DNA of 64,000 nt from Melieria omissa (GCA_963971225.1 OZ020268.1:52378404-52442403), one strand, 5' to 3'. Counted from the stretch's first letter, positions 29,072 through 41,870 are shown. Numbers and translations are program-made. Notes: a model not told the origin generated them from the sequence alone.

Positions 29072-32000
29072 ATGAATACATTGCTGCGAACGGCATGGAA
29101 GTGGCAGCGTATCAACGGCCTGGCGCAGCGCGTCAACTTTCATTCCAATGTCATAGCGCTTCGTTATGCAACGGGAGCGAGTGCTTGGTGGCACCTGCAG
29201 CGCTCACCACAGCCGGTAGCCAGTTGGAGTTATAATTTGTGCAACGAAACTGACATTTCACAACAATCTAGTCGGCGCCACTATGCTGTCGCCAAGCCGG
29301 TGCCAAAACGCAAATCATTGACTGTGGAAACGCTGTTGGAGAAACTGGACGCTCAGCATCAGCTGACTAGCCAGCTCAATCACGAGCTGTGCCTGAAACT
29401 GTTGGGACTATTGGAGGCAGATTCACAATCGTACAACCAATTGCTCACTGCGGAGCAGGCGCTTTTTCTGTTGCGCGCATGCGGTACACTAATGCCGGCG
29501 CAGCTACCATTAGCACGGATGCAACTTTTCGAGCGACTGTGGAGTTATTTGGCACAGCATGCACAACTCGGTGCTGAGCACTTTCGTTTACGGCTGCATG
29601 TGCTGCAGCACAATCGCGCGCCCTTACCCGACTTTCGTGCCTTTCTGCATGAGTTGAGCCAACTCGATGCCCAAGTGGCGGCATCGCCAGAAGTATACTC
29701 TGAGCTGTTGGCAGTCGCGTGCAGTAGCGGAAACATGCAGCAGGCCTCTGAGGTGTTGGCTGAGATACGTGAGAAGCAGTTTGCGCTGGCCGAGCGTAAT
29801 TTCAACGCCCTGATAACAGGACACGGGCACAATAACGACTTGGACGGGTGTCGGTCGGTGATCGAGAGTATGGCGGCGGCAGACGTGGCACCCAGCATGA
29901 ACACCCACTCGACGCTGGTGGCTGCCTACATCGAGAATGGCGAACATGCCAAAGCAATGGATATGCTGAGCAGATTTCATAGGCAATTCGAATCGGGCCA
30001 GATCATGCGTATGCTGCGTGCTTCCTTGTACACGAAATCGGCCGTGGATCTGGAGGTGGTGACACAGCTGGTGCGGGAACTGCCGGCACAGTTTGTGAGC
30101 GGACCGGAGGTGCCGTTGGCGCTGCGCCATCTGTGCATCGAGCTGTTGCACAGCGCGTAAGTTTTGTGTTGTTAATTGTAGTATTGTTGTTGTTGCCATT
30201 AAAGTTGACTTTTTCGCAGTAATTTGCCAGTGGTCACAACCATCATCGCGACGCTGCCCAAACCGGAGTTCAACGAAAACCAGAATATCGACACGTACGG
30301 AGTGTTCCTGCTGCAGGAGCTCTTTCGTGCACAACAGAACTCTGCACAGATAATCGAGGTGGCTTTGTTGCTCCGACAAAGTGGTAAGAATACGCGCGCA
30401 CTGCACTTAGCTACTGAAATCGCGTTGCGTCGCAACACAGCCACCGCTCGGCCGTTTCTGGAGGCGTTGGCCAAAGAGGAACCGCTGCGGCCGCACTATT
30501 TCTGGCCAATGCTGTTGCACAACTATCGACGAGATGGTGAAATGGGCATATTACAGACGCTGCGCCAGATGCAGGATCTGCAGGTGGTGTGCGATCGCAA
30601 CACGCTTACGCAATACGTGCTGCCGAACCTACCCATATTACTGGAGAGGCCCGAGCAGGCGCTGCGCGCTCTGGACGAGGTGGGCGTAAAGCCGTCACAG
30701 GTGCTCATCGACATTCTGGGCCATATATTCTCGCAACAGCAGCTAGAACAGGCACACAGCCTCCTGGAACTTTATCCTACGAAGTTCGACGTTAGTGAGC
30801 TGGTGTCGCAGCTGGCGAGTCTAGCGGTGCACGTGCGCGCCCCCGAACGCTATCAGCAGTTTGCCAAAACGCTGGCGGTGCTGTCCAAAAAGCATGAAGA
30901 CCTCAAGTCCGACTGGGTGGGGCAGCTGCTGTTGAGCATGCTGAATGCGCAGTCGCGCCTGCGCACCGACCTGACAGCGTTTGAACGCTTCATTGGCGAA
31001 ATGTCAAAGTTCGGTCTGTCCATCTCGCGCAATGCCTTCGACTCCATAGTGACAACACTGCAGCAGCACAACAAGGACGATGCGGACAAGAGATGGACGT
31101 CGGTGAAGCAAACGTTGCACAAAATGTGCAGTAGCACCTTGGCGCTGCCACAGCACGTACAGGATGGCGCTTCGTCGTCGTCATTCATTAAGCACCCACG
31201 CGACATGACACTCGACGAACTGGAATGCCATCTGGTCGAGCTGGAGGCGAAAAAGCTAAATACGCGCGGTGTTCTGCGACGGCTGCTGCAGCTGTGCGTG
31301 CGCGACGGCCGGCTGGAGCGCGCGCTGGAAATCAAAGGCAAATGCGATGCTCTGCAGGTGCAGGTCAGTGCGGGCATGCTGGCCAGCATCTTCGACATGT
31401 ACATCAAGCTGAAGGATCTGCCCAATGCGGAGGCGAGTCTCAAGCGATTGCGGCAAGCATTTCCCGGTAAGTGGGCACTAATTTTACCTCAACAATATTT
31501 AAGTTCATCATACATGTTCGTACATTTTGCAGCCTTTTCCATTGACGAACACAAGATGATCGACTTTGCGGCATTGCTGGTGCACGAGGGTCAACTGGAG
31601 ACCGGCAAGCGTTTGCTGCAGGAGCACGCAGCCTCGCATAAAATCACTGGCGGTGACTACGTCATTAAGAATGTGTGGAATTTCCTGACGAATGTGGCAC
31701 GCCAGGCAGCACAAGCACCTCCACTGTCACCACAACAAACTCTGACACGCGAAACGTTTCACTTTCTGCAAAAGCTGCACTACTGCAATGCGCACAACGC
31801 TGTGCTAGGGCCCATTGTGCGCGAGCACTTGCTGCGCGGCGATCTTGAGGCCGCCGTTGTCGAATTTCGGAAGCTATCCGAACAATACAAACACACGCCG
31901 CTGCAGTTCGAGCTGCTGTCGTTGCTAGTGCGGCTGAGCAATGGCGATGCCGAGCAGTTGGCCGTCTATGGCAACATCGATGTGGAAACAGCAAAGCGGC

Positions 32001-32446
32001 TGCTCAGCGAAGTGACTAGCATTATTGGCAAAGTGCACGGCACATTGAATATGAACAGCGCGTTGGTTTTGGCACTTGCCGAGTCTGGCACAGATAATCA
32101 ATTGCGTCGACTACTGATCGATCCCGAATTCCGTGTCAATCAGGAGCAGCTGCTGCGCAACTGCGAGCATCTGGGAAAGGACGGCTCCGTGACGACACTG
32201 CTGCGACTGGCGCGCGGCGCACGTGGACTAAGTCGCACCGTGGACGAGCAGGGCATCTACAGCATGCTGCTCACACACTTTGCGCGCTCGAACGACTACG
32301 AGGCAGCACTGAATCTGTTCGAGCGACTGGAGGCCGATGACGAGTTGAAAATATCGCAGGAATTTCTGCGTAATCTGGTGCATCTGCTGCGCGTGAACAA
32401 AGTAGAGGTGCCCAGCAATGTGGCGCTGCGTGCGCATGTAATTTAA
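29072..32446 (+). CDS. LRPPRC2: LRPPRC-type pentatricopeptide-repeat protein, LRPPRC2-like
   Basis: Three exons: 29072-30156, 30220-31466 and 31533-32446, with GTAAGT donors and CAG acceptors; introns are 63 and 66 bases. The product is about 1081 residues. It starts with an Arg-rich, amphipathic leader (MNTLLRTAWKWQRING), consistent with mitochondrial import. PPR-type helical pairs are clearest at about residues 205-300 (a NFNALITGHGH helix and the following MNTHSTLVAAYIENG helix) and recur through the C-terminal half. LRPPRC proteins bind and stabilise mitochondrial mRNAs. Drosophila has bsf (LRPPRC1, about 1400 residues) and LRPPRC2 (CG14786). The length and the O-fut2 neighbour favour LRPPRC2. 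The second intron is divisible by three and lacks stops, so its retention would add 22 residues. Confidence 0.85.
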
Positions 32447-33230
32447 ATGCGTACAATTGCCACCAGAGTGCCGCATGTAATTGTAGGAAATGTACAGCGC
32501 CTGTGTGAGGCCTATTTTAGGCGGTTGTTGGACCAAGCGTACTTTGGTTTTAAGTTTTATTTATAAGCGTTTTTAGTGTAGATGTCATTGCTTGCGTTCA
32601 TACGAAGCGAAAATAAAGCGACAGAACTCGATGCACGCTAAGCTGTGAGTTGAGTAAAAACAAACGAATCGTTCATGATACAATAAAATATTTTTGTATC
32701 ATGGAATCGTTGTTATCGTTGTTTTATTTTTTCATAATTCCCGAAAGCAATTCTGTTTGCTGGCAATTAAATGATACAAATATACAATAATGCAAATATA
32801 TATTTCCACAATAAATGCTTCAGTCGTTGATTTTGCTCGTATAAACAAAGGGCAGAAAGGACAAAGCATAGTGAAATATTTAGCAATTCTTGGTACTTAC
32901 ATACATAAAGTTTTCCAATAAGTGTGTGGACTTAAGTTTGTTTGATTAAGCTACTCCGACCTACCTATCTACCTTCCTATCCAGGTTGGAGTGGCAATCT
33001 TGTCCTGAGAAAAGCTTATTTAAGCACAAAGGGTTCGCTCGCTATGAGACCACATCGCAGTAGCCTCGAATGCCGAAGCCAATAGAGGCTTTAGAGACTT
33101 TCAAGATTTGAATTGACTTTTTGACTTTCAGAGTAAATAAATGTGAATGTTTAAAACAAGCATTCAAGTTTGTTTAAATAAAAAGAATAGTTTTTTTCTG
33201 CATGTTTATTCATTAAACAGATAAATACAA
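32447..33230 (+). other. 3' UTR and downstream DNA of the LRPPRC2-like gene
   Basis: A canonical AATAAA is at 32612-32617 and another at 32682-32687 lies within a small palindrome. The remainder to about 33230 is AT-rich with no recognised gene. Confidence 0.6.
32666..32711. repeat. Mini-palindrome bounded by GAATCGTT repeats
   Basis: GAATCGTT stands at 32666-32673 and 32704-32711. Between them are 30 bases starting CATGATACAA and ending TTGTATCATG. The ends resemble those of the 899-base element at 27436-28334. An AATAAA signal lies in the loop. Confidence 0.7.
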
Positions 33231-34440
33231 TATTTATTGTGGTTGTTGTTTTTGCTTTTGACTTATTTTGAACACACGCACGCGCACAGTAACAGACACC
33301 TACAAATGCATTCATTCAGCGTCCGCAGTGGGACGCATCTCGCACACACACACACAAACAAACAATTACATACACTCACCGAACAGACGCGCTTAGAGAA
33401 ATTCACATTAATTATTAGGTAATTTTTAGTTTAGTTTACAGTTTGCAATTTCATTTCAGTTTCATATAATCATTTCATTTATATATATATTTTTCTTTAA
33501 TATAATTTTATTTAATTTAAAATTATTTTTTTTTTAGTATTCATTGAATCGTTTCGTTTTTCATAAGCGGCTGGTTTTTACAGGTTAATGTTTTGTTACT
33601 TTAATAATGAAATGTTCATACCATTAACTAAAATGTCTTAAGACTTAAGAAGAGAACATGTGTATTTGTGTGTGTGTGTGTGGGTGAGCATTGACAATTC
33701 ACATCATACAAATGCAAATCAATAACACTCACAGCACTTTTTTGTGTATTGTTTCTTGTTCTTCCTTGACATATTTTACATTCATTTAGACATTTCCATG
33801 CAATCAATTCAACTTCAAAAACCCAAAACAAAATTCAGTGTTCGCTTACTTTTAAGATGTCGACTACTGTCTGTGAGAGCGACTTGAAGACAGTTTATGG
33901 ACATTGACAGCGCAACTTCCAGGGCACTTGGGCTGTGGGCAGGAAAGGCCCAGCATTCTGTAAACTTGCGCATTGTAAGTGCAACTTTTTATATGTGTAG
34001 CAAGAGTGGAAGAGAAGTACGAGTACTGTTTAGCTTAGACTATATAATGTCTGTCCATGTTATCAGCGAATTTGCGGAAAGCCGCATTTGGCTCACTTTC
34101 AGATTTTTGTTTACATTTATAGAAATTTTTTAGAGATGTTTTTACTTGTTCTTACAAACACCACAAACTGCAATTAAAAACTAAAAAATTATTAAATTAA
34201 AACTTAACCCTTGCTTGCGCATTTTGTGCTGCTGCTTGCTAATACAAAAACAACACCCAATTTATTGCTATCAATCGCACTCAAAAACAACAACAACGCA
34301 ATGCAGTTTGAACCAACTTAAAGTCAACAGCTGATGGCGCTAAAGCTTGACTCATAGTTATCAAATATCATACAAACGCACACACATACACACACACACA
34401 TGTAGTACATTTAATATTAATTATCTATGAATACAATAAA
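33231..34440. other. Intergenic low-complexity DNA
   Basis: AT-rich DNA with short CA/TG runs (33340, 33670, 34385). No coding sequence, element end or RNA gene is recognised. It may hold regulatory sequence, but none can be identified. Confidence 0.3.
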
Positions 34441-34466
34441 TATTAACTATTAGCTGTATCTGCTTG

Positions 34467-34760
34467 CATGTGTGTGTGTGTGTGTGTGTGCACATATTTT
34501 TAATCTAAATGTTTATAAATTTATCAACACTATAGCCTTCATTTGTATGTATGTATGTACTTGTATTCATGTATAAGTGTAAGTTAATTAATTAATTCCT
34601 TCGAGTTGATGTTTTGTAATTATTTTGTTACGTCATATTGAAATGTTTATCGCTAACGAATGCCAGCGAAATGCTAAATGAATAAGACACGCCTAATCAA
34701 TCATTCGGAGTTATTAAGCTATAATGTTGCACAAACACACTCACAATTGCATAGTCAACG

Positions 34761-34797
<37 letters not shown>

Positions 34798-34967
34798 GTA
34801 GTGTTCTCTATCTTTGCACGTATTTCTCCAACGTGTTACTTGTGTTGTTTTAATGCATTAATTGTGAACTTAATTATAAAATTTATATCTAAATAACTGA
34901 GCTACGATATCTCAATATATATGTATATACACAACGTCAAAGACAATCATAAGCGAAGTTTGGCTGT

Positions 34968-35025
<58 letters not shown>
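34467..35025. repeat. Cluster of dinucleotide microsatellites
   Basis: (TG)n at 34467-34491, (CA)n at about 34764-34792, and a compound (GT)n(GA)n at about 34965-35025, separated by ordinary AT-rich DNA. Such tracts are polymorphic as a rule. Confidence 0.9.
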
Positions 35026-35029
<4 letters not shown>

Positions 35030-35039
35030 AAGCTGACGA

Positions 35040-35850
35040 GCAGATTGAAAATTTTTGTAAAACTCATTAAAATCAAAAATATTTCAAAACTCTACGGGAA
35101 AAGCTGTTCAGAAAAATTACAAAAATTGTATTGTTGAAACACAATAAATACAAATTTAAATAATTTTTTCGTCTCGCATTAAATCAGAAAACATTTTATA
35201 AAATTCGAAAAACTGTTCAGAAAAAAACAAAATTTGAATTGTTTAAACAAATTAAATTGTTGAAACAAGTTAAATAAAAATTTTAACGATTTTTCGTCTC
35301 GACTAAAATCTGAAAATATTTTTCAAAAAAATGTTCAGAAAAAATACAAAAATTTAAATTTTTTAAACAAATTAAATACCAATTTAGCGAAATTTTTCGC
35401 TTTGCCTAAAATCAGACAAAAATTTAAAAAGTTCGAAAAACTGTACAAAAATACAAAAATTTAATGGCTCAGACCCATTAAATTTTAAAAATTCGAAAAC
35501 CTTCACAGAAAAGAAAAACGAAAATTGAAATTTTGAAACAAATTAAATACAAATTTGAAGTAATTTTTCGTCTTACCTAAAATTTGAAAATATTTTTAAA
35601 AATTCTTTCGAAAAAATTGTTAGAAGAGAATATAAAAAATGAATTGCGGAAACAAATTATATAAAAGCAAAGCAATTTTTCGTCTCGCCTAAGGTCTGAA
35701 AATATTTAAAAAAAATCGAAAAATTGTTCAGAAAAAAAACAAAAATTGAATTGTTGAAACAAATTAAATACAAGATTAAAGTTATTTTTCGCGTCGCCTA
35801 AGATCTGAAAACTTTTTTAAAATAATTAAAAGCAAAAATACCGAAATACT
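35040..35850. repeat. Degenerate tandem array, unit about 110-125 bases
   Basis: At least six units share TTTTTCGTCTCGCCTAAAAT, then a GAAAAACTGTTCAGAAAAA stretch and AACAAATTAAATAC. Conserved anchors occur near 35165, 35292, 35390, 35564, 35676 and 35786. Units are diverged and AT-rich. Confidence 0.75.
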
Positions 35851-36724
35851 TTTCAGAAATAGCTTCATTAATCAATAAACTAAGCCGAAAGAAATTCACA
35901 GTTTTGAAAATATCTACTCGCACTGCCAAAAATCAAAAAACATATTTCAATATCACTTGAATTTTACATTTTCTGAATTCGAGAAAGTCTGTAGGATTTA
36001 AAATTTTAAAACTATTGGATAGATTAAATGATCAAAAAACTATCTCATGAATTTCTTAAGATTTTGTTATTCCTTCGGCACAGCGAACTAAGCAGGAAAA
36101 CATTCAAATTTTTTTAAATACCATAAAAAATCAGAAAACATATTTCAATATTGTTTTCAAGCTTCAAAAAACTGCGTGGGTGTTAAAATTTGGCAACATT
36201 CGTGCAATTTATAAATTTCACAAATCTATTTCAAGATCTTTTTGAAATTTTCATTCTTACGGTCATTCAAAACTTTGAAATACCTTCTCGCACTGCCAAA
36301 TATCCGAAAACATATTTCAATATCACTTTCCATTTTAAAAAATTTAAAACTTTTGGATAGATTAAGTGATCAAGAAACCTATATCATGAATTTCTTAGGA
36401 ATTTTTTAAGCAGGAATTACATATTTCAATTACCAGAAAACATATTTCAAGATCGCTTTGAACCTTCCATGCCCTCAGTTCAAAGAACAGTGGAGGTCTT
36501 AAAATTTGACAGCATTGGTTTACTTTATTAAATGAATCTCATGATCCTTTAAAAACATATTACAAGCACCTTCAGAAATATTTGAAATGAATAATCTTTT
36601 TCAAGAAATAAGCAACAACTTCATCGGCAATGATACCAAAGCTTCAGTGCGACTGGAACAATTCCACAGATCTCTGCGCCAAAGAAAAGTTTAAGGACAA
36701 TGCGGTTAACGACTAGAGATGACT
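35851..36724. other. AT-rich intergenic DNA with weak repetition
   Basis: Phrases such as ATATTTCAATATCACTT and TTAAAACTTTTGGATAG recur (near 35943, 36130, 36312 and 36350), probably very old tandem duplications. No gene is seen. Confidence 0.4.
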
Positions 36725-37065
36725 GCCAATGGTCTGAGGAAGTTAAAACAACTTTTGATATTTCAATAGTGAATAAATACGAATCCTATTGGTCTGTTTA
36801 AGGAGTCAAACCCACTTTTGATATCTGAATAGCGAAAATTCATTCATATTCATTTGATCTGATGAGTCAATAACACTTTTGATATTCTAATAGCGAACAA
36901 ATCCTTATTCAGTTTGTCTTATGAAGGAGTCAAAAACACTTTTGTTTTCTCAAAAGCGAACAAATCCTAACCCAGTTGGTCTGAAGGAGTCAAAAACACT
37001 TTTGATATTTTAAAAGCAAAAAAATATCTTGTTGGTCTGATGGAGTCAAAACTTACTTTTGCTAA
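36725..37065. repeat. Degenerate tandem array, unit about 65-70 bases
   Basis: Five to six units share the phrase TTGGTCTGAAGGAGTCAAAA, followed by CACTTTTGATATT and an AGCGAACAAATCC-like end. Anchors are near 36728, 36787, 36854, 36910, 36978 and 37033. Confidence 0.75.
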
Positions 37066-38310
37066 TGCCAAAAAAATCCCATGATTTGCGTATGAACGAT
37101 GATGCTTCGGCGAGAAAGGTGCAGTTGGAAGTCGAGGACAAAGAGGCAGATCGTGTCTCCGGTAGAAGGACAAATTTCTTCCATTCCATCGCGCCCTTCT
37201 ATCTCTTGATGTGACCAACTGGAGAAGGCTTGGAAAACCTCTAGTTAAATTTTTAAAAACTTTCTGCTATGAAATTGAGAAGCGACATTTTCAATGTTTG
37301 AAATGTTGTGCTGTCTTGGCTATGTCTCCCGTATGGACAACGTGTAGTTGATGATCGATGACGAAGAGGGAGGCCGTTGGGAAAGATCAAGTTAAGAACG
37401 CATTTCTCTTGTTGTGATCAACTGGAGGGATTGGAAAATCTTTAGTTAACTGCTAAATAGTAACTGAGAAAAACCATAGTATAATAATAAAGTAGTCTAA
37501 CCTGAGAGAGTATTTCTAATGTATTTCTATTTTGTTTACAAAAATTGGCAGAAAATTTTATGAACAGAGTTTTGAAAATATTTTGTGTCAAATCAATATG
37601 AGTTTATGTTTTCTGTTGACAAATTTTGTACATCAAAATGAAATATTGTGAAAGAAATTTCAAAAAATTTGTACTTAAAAGAGGGGAGAGTTCAGGTTAG
37701 ACTACTTTATAATTATACTATGAGAAAAACATAATACTCTGAAATTAAAAATCGACAGTTTCAATGTTCGTAACGTTGGCTTGGCTATGTCGCCCGTATG
37801 GACATGGTGATCGATGACGAGGAAGGAGACCGTCGGAAAGGACCAAGCTCTGAACGCCCTATCATTTCTTGGTGTGACCTACTGGAGAATAGTGAGACCG
37901 TAGCTCCAACTGAAGAAGACTTATTCACTTATGTAAGAATATTTTAAATGTTCCCAATGTACTGCAAAATAAATTGTGCTGATATCTGAAATCATATGCA
38001 TATATACATAAATACCTGTCGATCTATAACATGCTAAATATCATAAAAATCAATAAATGATATGTGTGAAACAAATCACAATTGTAAGTAATAACGTATA
38101 ATGTGCAATGGCCAAACAAATTTGAAACAAAATTTGTGTGCAATTGCCGAACAAATTGTTGACAAACTTTTGCGCAGGCAATACGAAGGCACCTCAAGTT
38201 CTTCCCAAACTTTTAGAACATCAACGAATGCTACAATAAAGTAATACAGTTGATATTATATTAGATAATTGTGTGAAGCATTTAGCAAGAATTGCGATAT
38301 GATAAAAATA

Positions 38311-38750
38311 AAGGCTTGATTATACGTAACGAGTAGAGTGAGAAGACAGCAACTCGAACGAGTACTCGTTTCGTCTAAACGGTAAGGCGAGTTCTTGATT
38401 GAGTCAGTGACCGACAAAGGTGGCGAGAGAGTCACTAGAATCACATTTCGTTTACTAGGCCGAGTACTACTTTACCGTTATATTTTTCTCTTTTTCGCAG
38501 TAATTCGCCGAATCGCTCGTCACATGCGGAATCGCTCGTGACATGCGGTATGCGTCACACCACTTTTCGCTCGGTTGAGTTTAATTGCGCGAGTTGCTTA
38601 GTTCTTTTTGTGCATTGTAAAACCGAACTGACTCGCCGCGTGTCGAAATACGTTTGAACAACTCGTCGCTTTTGCTCGCTATCCCAATTCTTTCGGCCTA
38701 GTACCATTTCGATGTCTCGTCACTCGACTCGTTACGTGTAATCAAGCCTT
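38311..38750. mobile_element. Full-length copy of the AAGGCTTGATTACACG MITE
   Basis: 440 bases with inverted ends AAGGCTTGATTAtACGTAAC and, inverted, AAGGCTTGATTACACGTAAC, continuing as weaker inverted similarity for about 35 bases. Two further copies in the window (26362-27079, partial, and 60048-60455) confirm a family. It is noncoding. Target duplication is unclear. Confidence 0.87.
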
Positions 38751-39779
38751 AATAGTTGGTCTTTGCTTTGCAAATGATTAGATATGTAAACACAAATACA
38801 TATCAACAGAGGAAATCTATACATAAGTTAGCAAAATACATAACTAATTTGACAATGTAAGCGATGTTTTTCGTACGATTTTATACAACTTTTCCTTATG
38901 TATGTAAAGTTGTTTTGCTCCCCCAGGTGGAATTTTATACACATACGACTTTATATTATTAAGATGTGCCTAAGCCAATGAATCATATACACATATTTTA
39001 TATAGTAATATATATATATGTTTTTAGGAATTTTATGCTGTTTGATGCTTTTTACAACAGTTTATGGTTTTATAAGTTAAGTCCGCTGGAAAATCTGGGC
39101 TAGTTTTCAACAAATCTGCATGAGCCCAAAGATGCCAAAGCTTCTCAAAAGCTGTATGACTATACACACAGATGGAAGAATTTAATTTTAAATGACGAAT
39201 TGGCAGCAATTTTAATGTTAAAAATATAAATAAACATTTTATAAATAATTTTATATTTTATTTTTAATTCAATTGAAGGTTTTCAACAAGAAAAAGTAGG
39301 CAGAAAATACTTAAAAAAATAATAATAAATTTACATAATATAGCGTACAAAATAATAATTTCAATTTTTACTTAAATTTGAATGACTTTAGCCATGTGGA
39401 CAAATTATTTATTGTATGTTTAGCTCAAATTTTAGCAACCAAGCGTGGTTTAACACTTCATTAAAATTAATAAGTTTCTTTGGATTAATTTAACAAGTGA
39501 CTGCAACTTTATAAGTAAAAACATTTATTGCCAAATTTGGTGCTTTTCCAAGCCTTTTTTTTACAGAAACAAGTTAACTGTAGGTTTACTTTTATTGAGA
39601 TCCAATGAATCAGAGAACGATTTGAAAAGTGTTGGGTGCGTACAATTGAGAAACTACTGCTACTACTTTCTTTAAGAAATATAAAGCTGTGTCAAAATTT
39701 GATTTACTGTATACTGTGGTTTGAAAAATCATTATTTTTTGTTGGTTTCAGAGATAATTTGTTTTCGTATGCTGGAAAA
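38751..39779. other. AT-rich intergenic DNA
   Basis: No gene, element end or tandem repeat is recognised. Confidence 0.3.
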
Positions 39780-40440
39780 ACCTGCAATTAACAGCCAACA
39801 TTTGAAAATCGATAGTTTCTTTGTTTGAAACGTTAGCCTGGCCATGTCTTTCGTTTGGACAACGAAGTTACAGCGAAAAAGGTGCAGTTGAAGGTCAACG
39901 GTGAAGAGGGTACCGTGTCTTCGTTGGAAAGACCAAGTTGCGGACGCTCTTTTATCTCTTGTTGTGAGCAACTGAAGAAAGCTTAAAAAAAATCTTCAAT
40001 AATGGACGATTAACTTTTTAAAGACTTGCCACTATGAAATTGAAAATCGATAGCTTCTATGTTCGAAAAGTTGGCCATGTCTTCCGCATGGACTATGAAG
40101 CTAAGAATAAGAAAGTTCTTCAACGAGGTAATTGAAGAACAACGGTGAAGAGTCTCTCTCTCCGTGTCTCCGGTGGAAAGTTTAAGTTGGACACGTCTTA
40201 TCATCTCTTGTGACTAACCGAAGAAAGCTTGAAAAATCTTCAGGAAAATGCCCAATAATGGATGATTAACCTTTGAAAGACTTTCTACTGTGAAATTGAA
40301 TCTCGATAATGAAGCTTAGACTAAAGTCTTCGACGCACTAGTAAAAGGTCAACGGTGCGGAGGTAGACCGATTCTTCGATGGAAAGATCAAGTTAAGAAA
40401 GCATTATAATCTCTATGTTTGACCTACTGGAAAAGGAGAG

Positions 40441-41870
40441 AATTTGGAGGTTGTTATCGCCAGTTAAGTAATGTTCAATACTTAGTAAACTTGTCACTGT
40501 AAAAACATGTTTTAACGATAACTGATCAGTGTGGCATGTTTCTAAGCATTTTGAAAACAAAAACGAAAAAAAACACATAGGTGCATATAAATAAGTAAGA
40601 AACAAGCCATGCAGTTGAGGGTTAAAGACTCTTAGAAGCATTGTGTCTCATCACATTCAAATCAATTAGCTTTTAAATATGTTTTAATGCGTCTGAAAGT
40701 GAGTTGTTCGTCAAGTGTAAATTTTCGGTTGAAAGTTCCCTATATTTAATGCTTGCCATGTGTTATAGTTGTTGTTGTTGTTATTGTTTGAAATTATTAA
40801 CGCTAGACTAAATACACAGTAGAAAAATTATGCATGTTACGCAAATATTCATACATATACATATATATGTATATATATATATATTTCCTATATAATAAGT
40901 CTATATAGTTGATTTTTTTATCGTTTGTATATAAGCTATAGTTTAGTAGTTAAATCACTAATGCTCACTTATGTCCATTTTCCATTAATTATGAATGCAA
41001 TGCTTGTTTTTGTTGTTGATTTTTTTTGTATTTTCAATTTTTTGTATTTTTTTTTCTCTTCTCTTCAATTTAATTTAATTACATTCAGAGTTTGCAATCA
41101 AGCTTTGATAGTTATGCAACTGTTTATTTAGTTTTAGTTAAATTTTATATATATTTATATTATATTCTTCAAATTGTATATAATTCAATTGTATTATTAT
41201 GAATCTTGTTGCTTTTCAATTCAATTAAATTTCTAACTAAGTGTATTAGCGACTAAGACTAAGGCGTTCAATTATGAACGCTGCATTTGTTGGTTGGTTG
41301 ATTTTTGCTTTGTTATTTATTCGTCGATAACCAAACTTAATTAGTAGATCATTGTAAGAGCAGTGGAAACACAGACCAGCATTAAAGCAAACAGTTAATT
41401 GGCAAATAATATATATATTTTTTTAATTTTTTGTTTAATTACATTTCAGTTATTTTATCAACTAACGGCATATGTACATTAGCGAAATTGGTTAGAACAG
41501 TGGACAGATGGAAAACCATAAAAGAAAAAGCGCAGTTAATTAGTAAATAAATTAAATAGTAGTCAACTAAACAATGCAGTAATATTTAGTAATTTGCTTA
41601 AAATGTTTATTGCTTGGACAAAAACATTTGAAGCGCAGAAATATAGTGCACAGTGTGCGACAACAGAATTGGGCAAATATTCAATTAGGCTAAAAGCTAA
41701 TGATGGCAGTTGTGTATGTTGGTAATGCATAATTGTTGTTAGTTCTATAGGAAAAAGTTAATTATTTAACTGATAACTCAGCAAAAGTTGCTACAAAGTT
41801 GTGTTAAAGATGAAGTTTAAACCAAAAGGTTCGGAAGCAACCCAAATCGATTAAGCTTAACTTTGGGCAA
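40441..41870. other. AT-rich intergenic DNA
   Basis: Contains short TA and TTG runs (40766-40790, 40855-40885). No supportable coding sequence. It could belong to a long 3' UTR of the minus-strand gene ending at 47323, but there is no direct evidence. Confidence 0.3.

Larger units (their letters stand above)
37066..40440. repeat. Dispersed decayed copies of a non-LTR retroelement segment
   Basis: Similar segments of about 160-220 bases occur at about 37070-37250, 37290-37450, 37740-37900, 39780-39990, 40025-40230 and 40240-40435. They share GGC(C/T)ATGTCT-CCGTATGGAC, a GTCTCCGGTGGAAAG-type block and TGTGA(C/G)CAACTGGA(A/G). The implied peptide (GHV-RMD followed by RGRPK-like residues) resembles the region after RT in RTE/CR1-type elements. 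All copies are heavily mutated. The spaces between are AT-rich and empty apart from the MITE at 38311. Confidence 0.55.

Noticed and set aside
29445..32536. Minus-strand open frames over the LRPPRC2-like gene
   Set aside because: They are antisense to a well-supported multi-exon gene and have no known motif.
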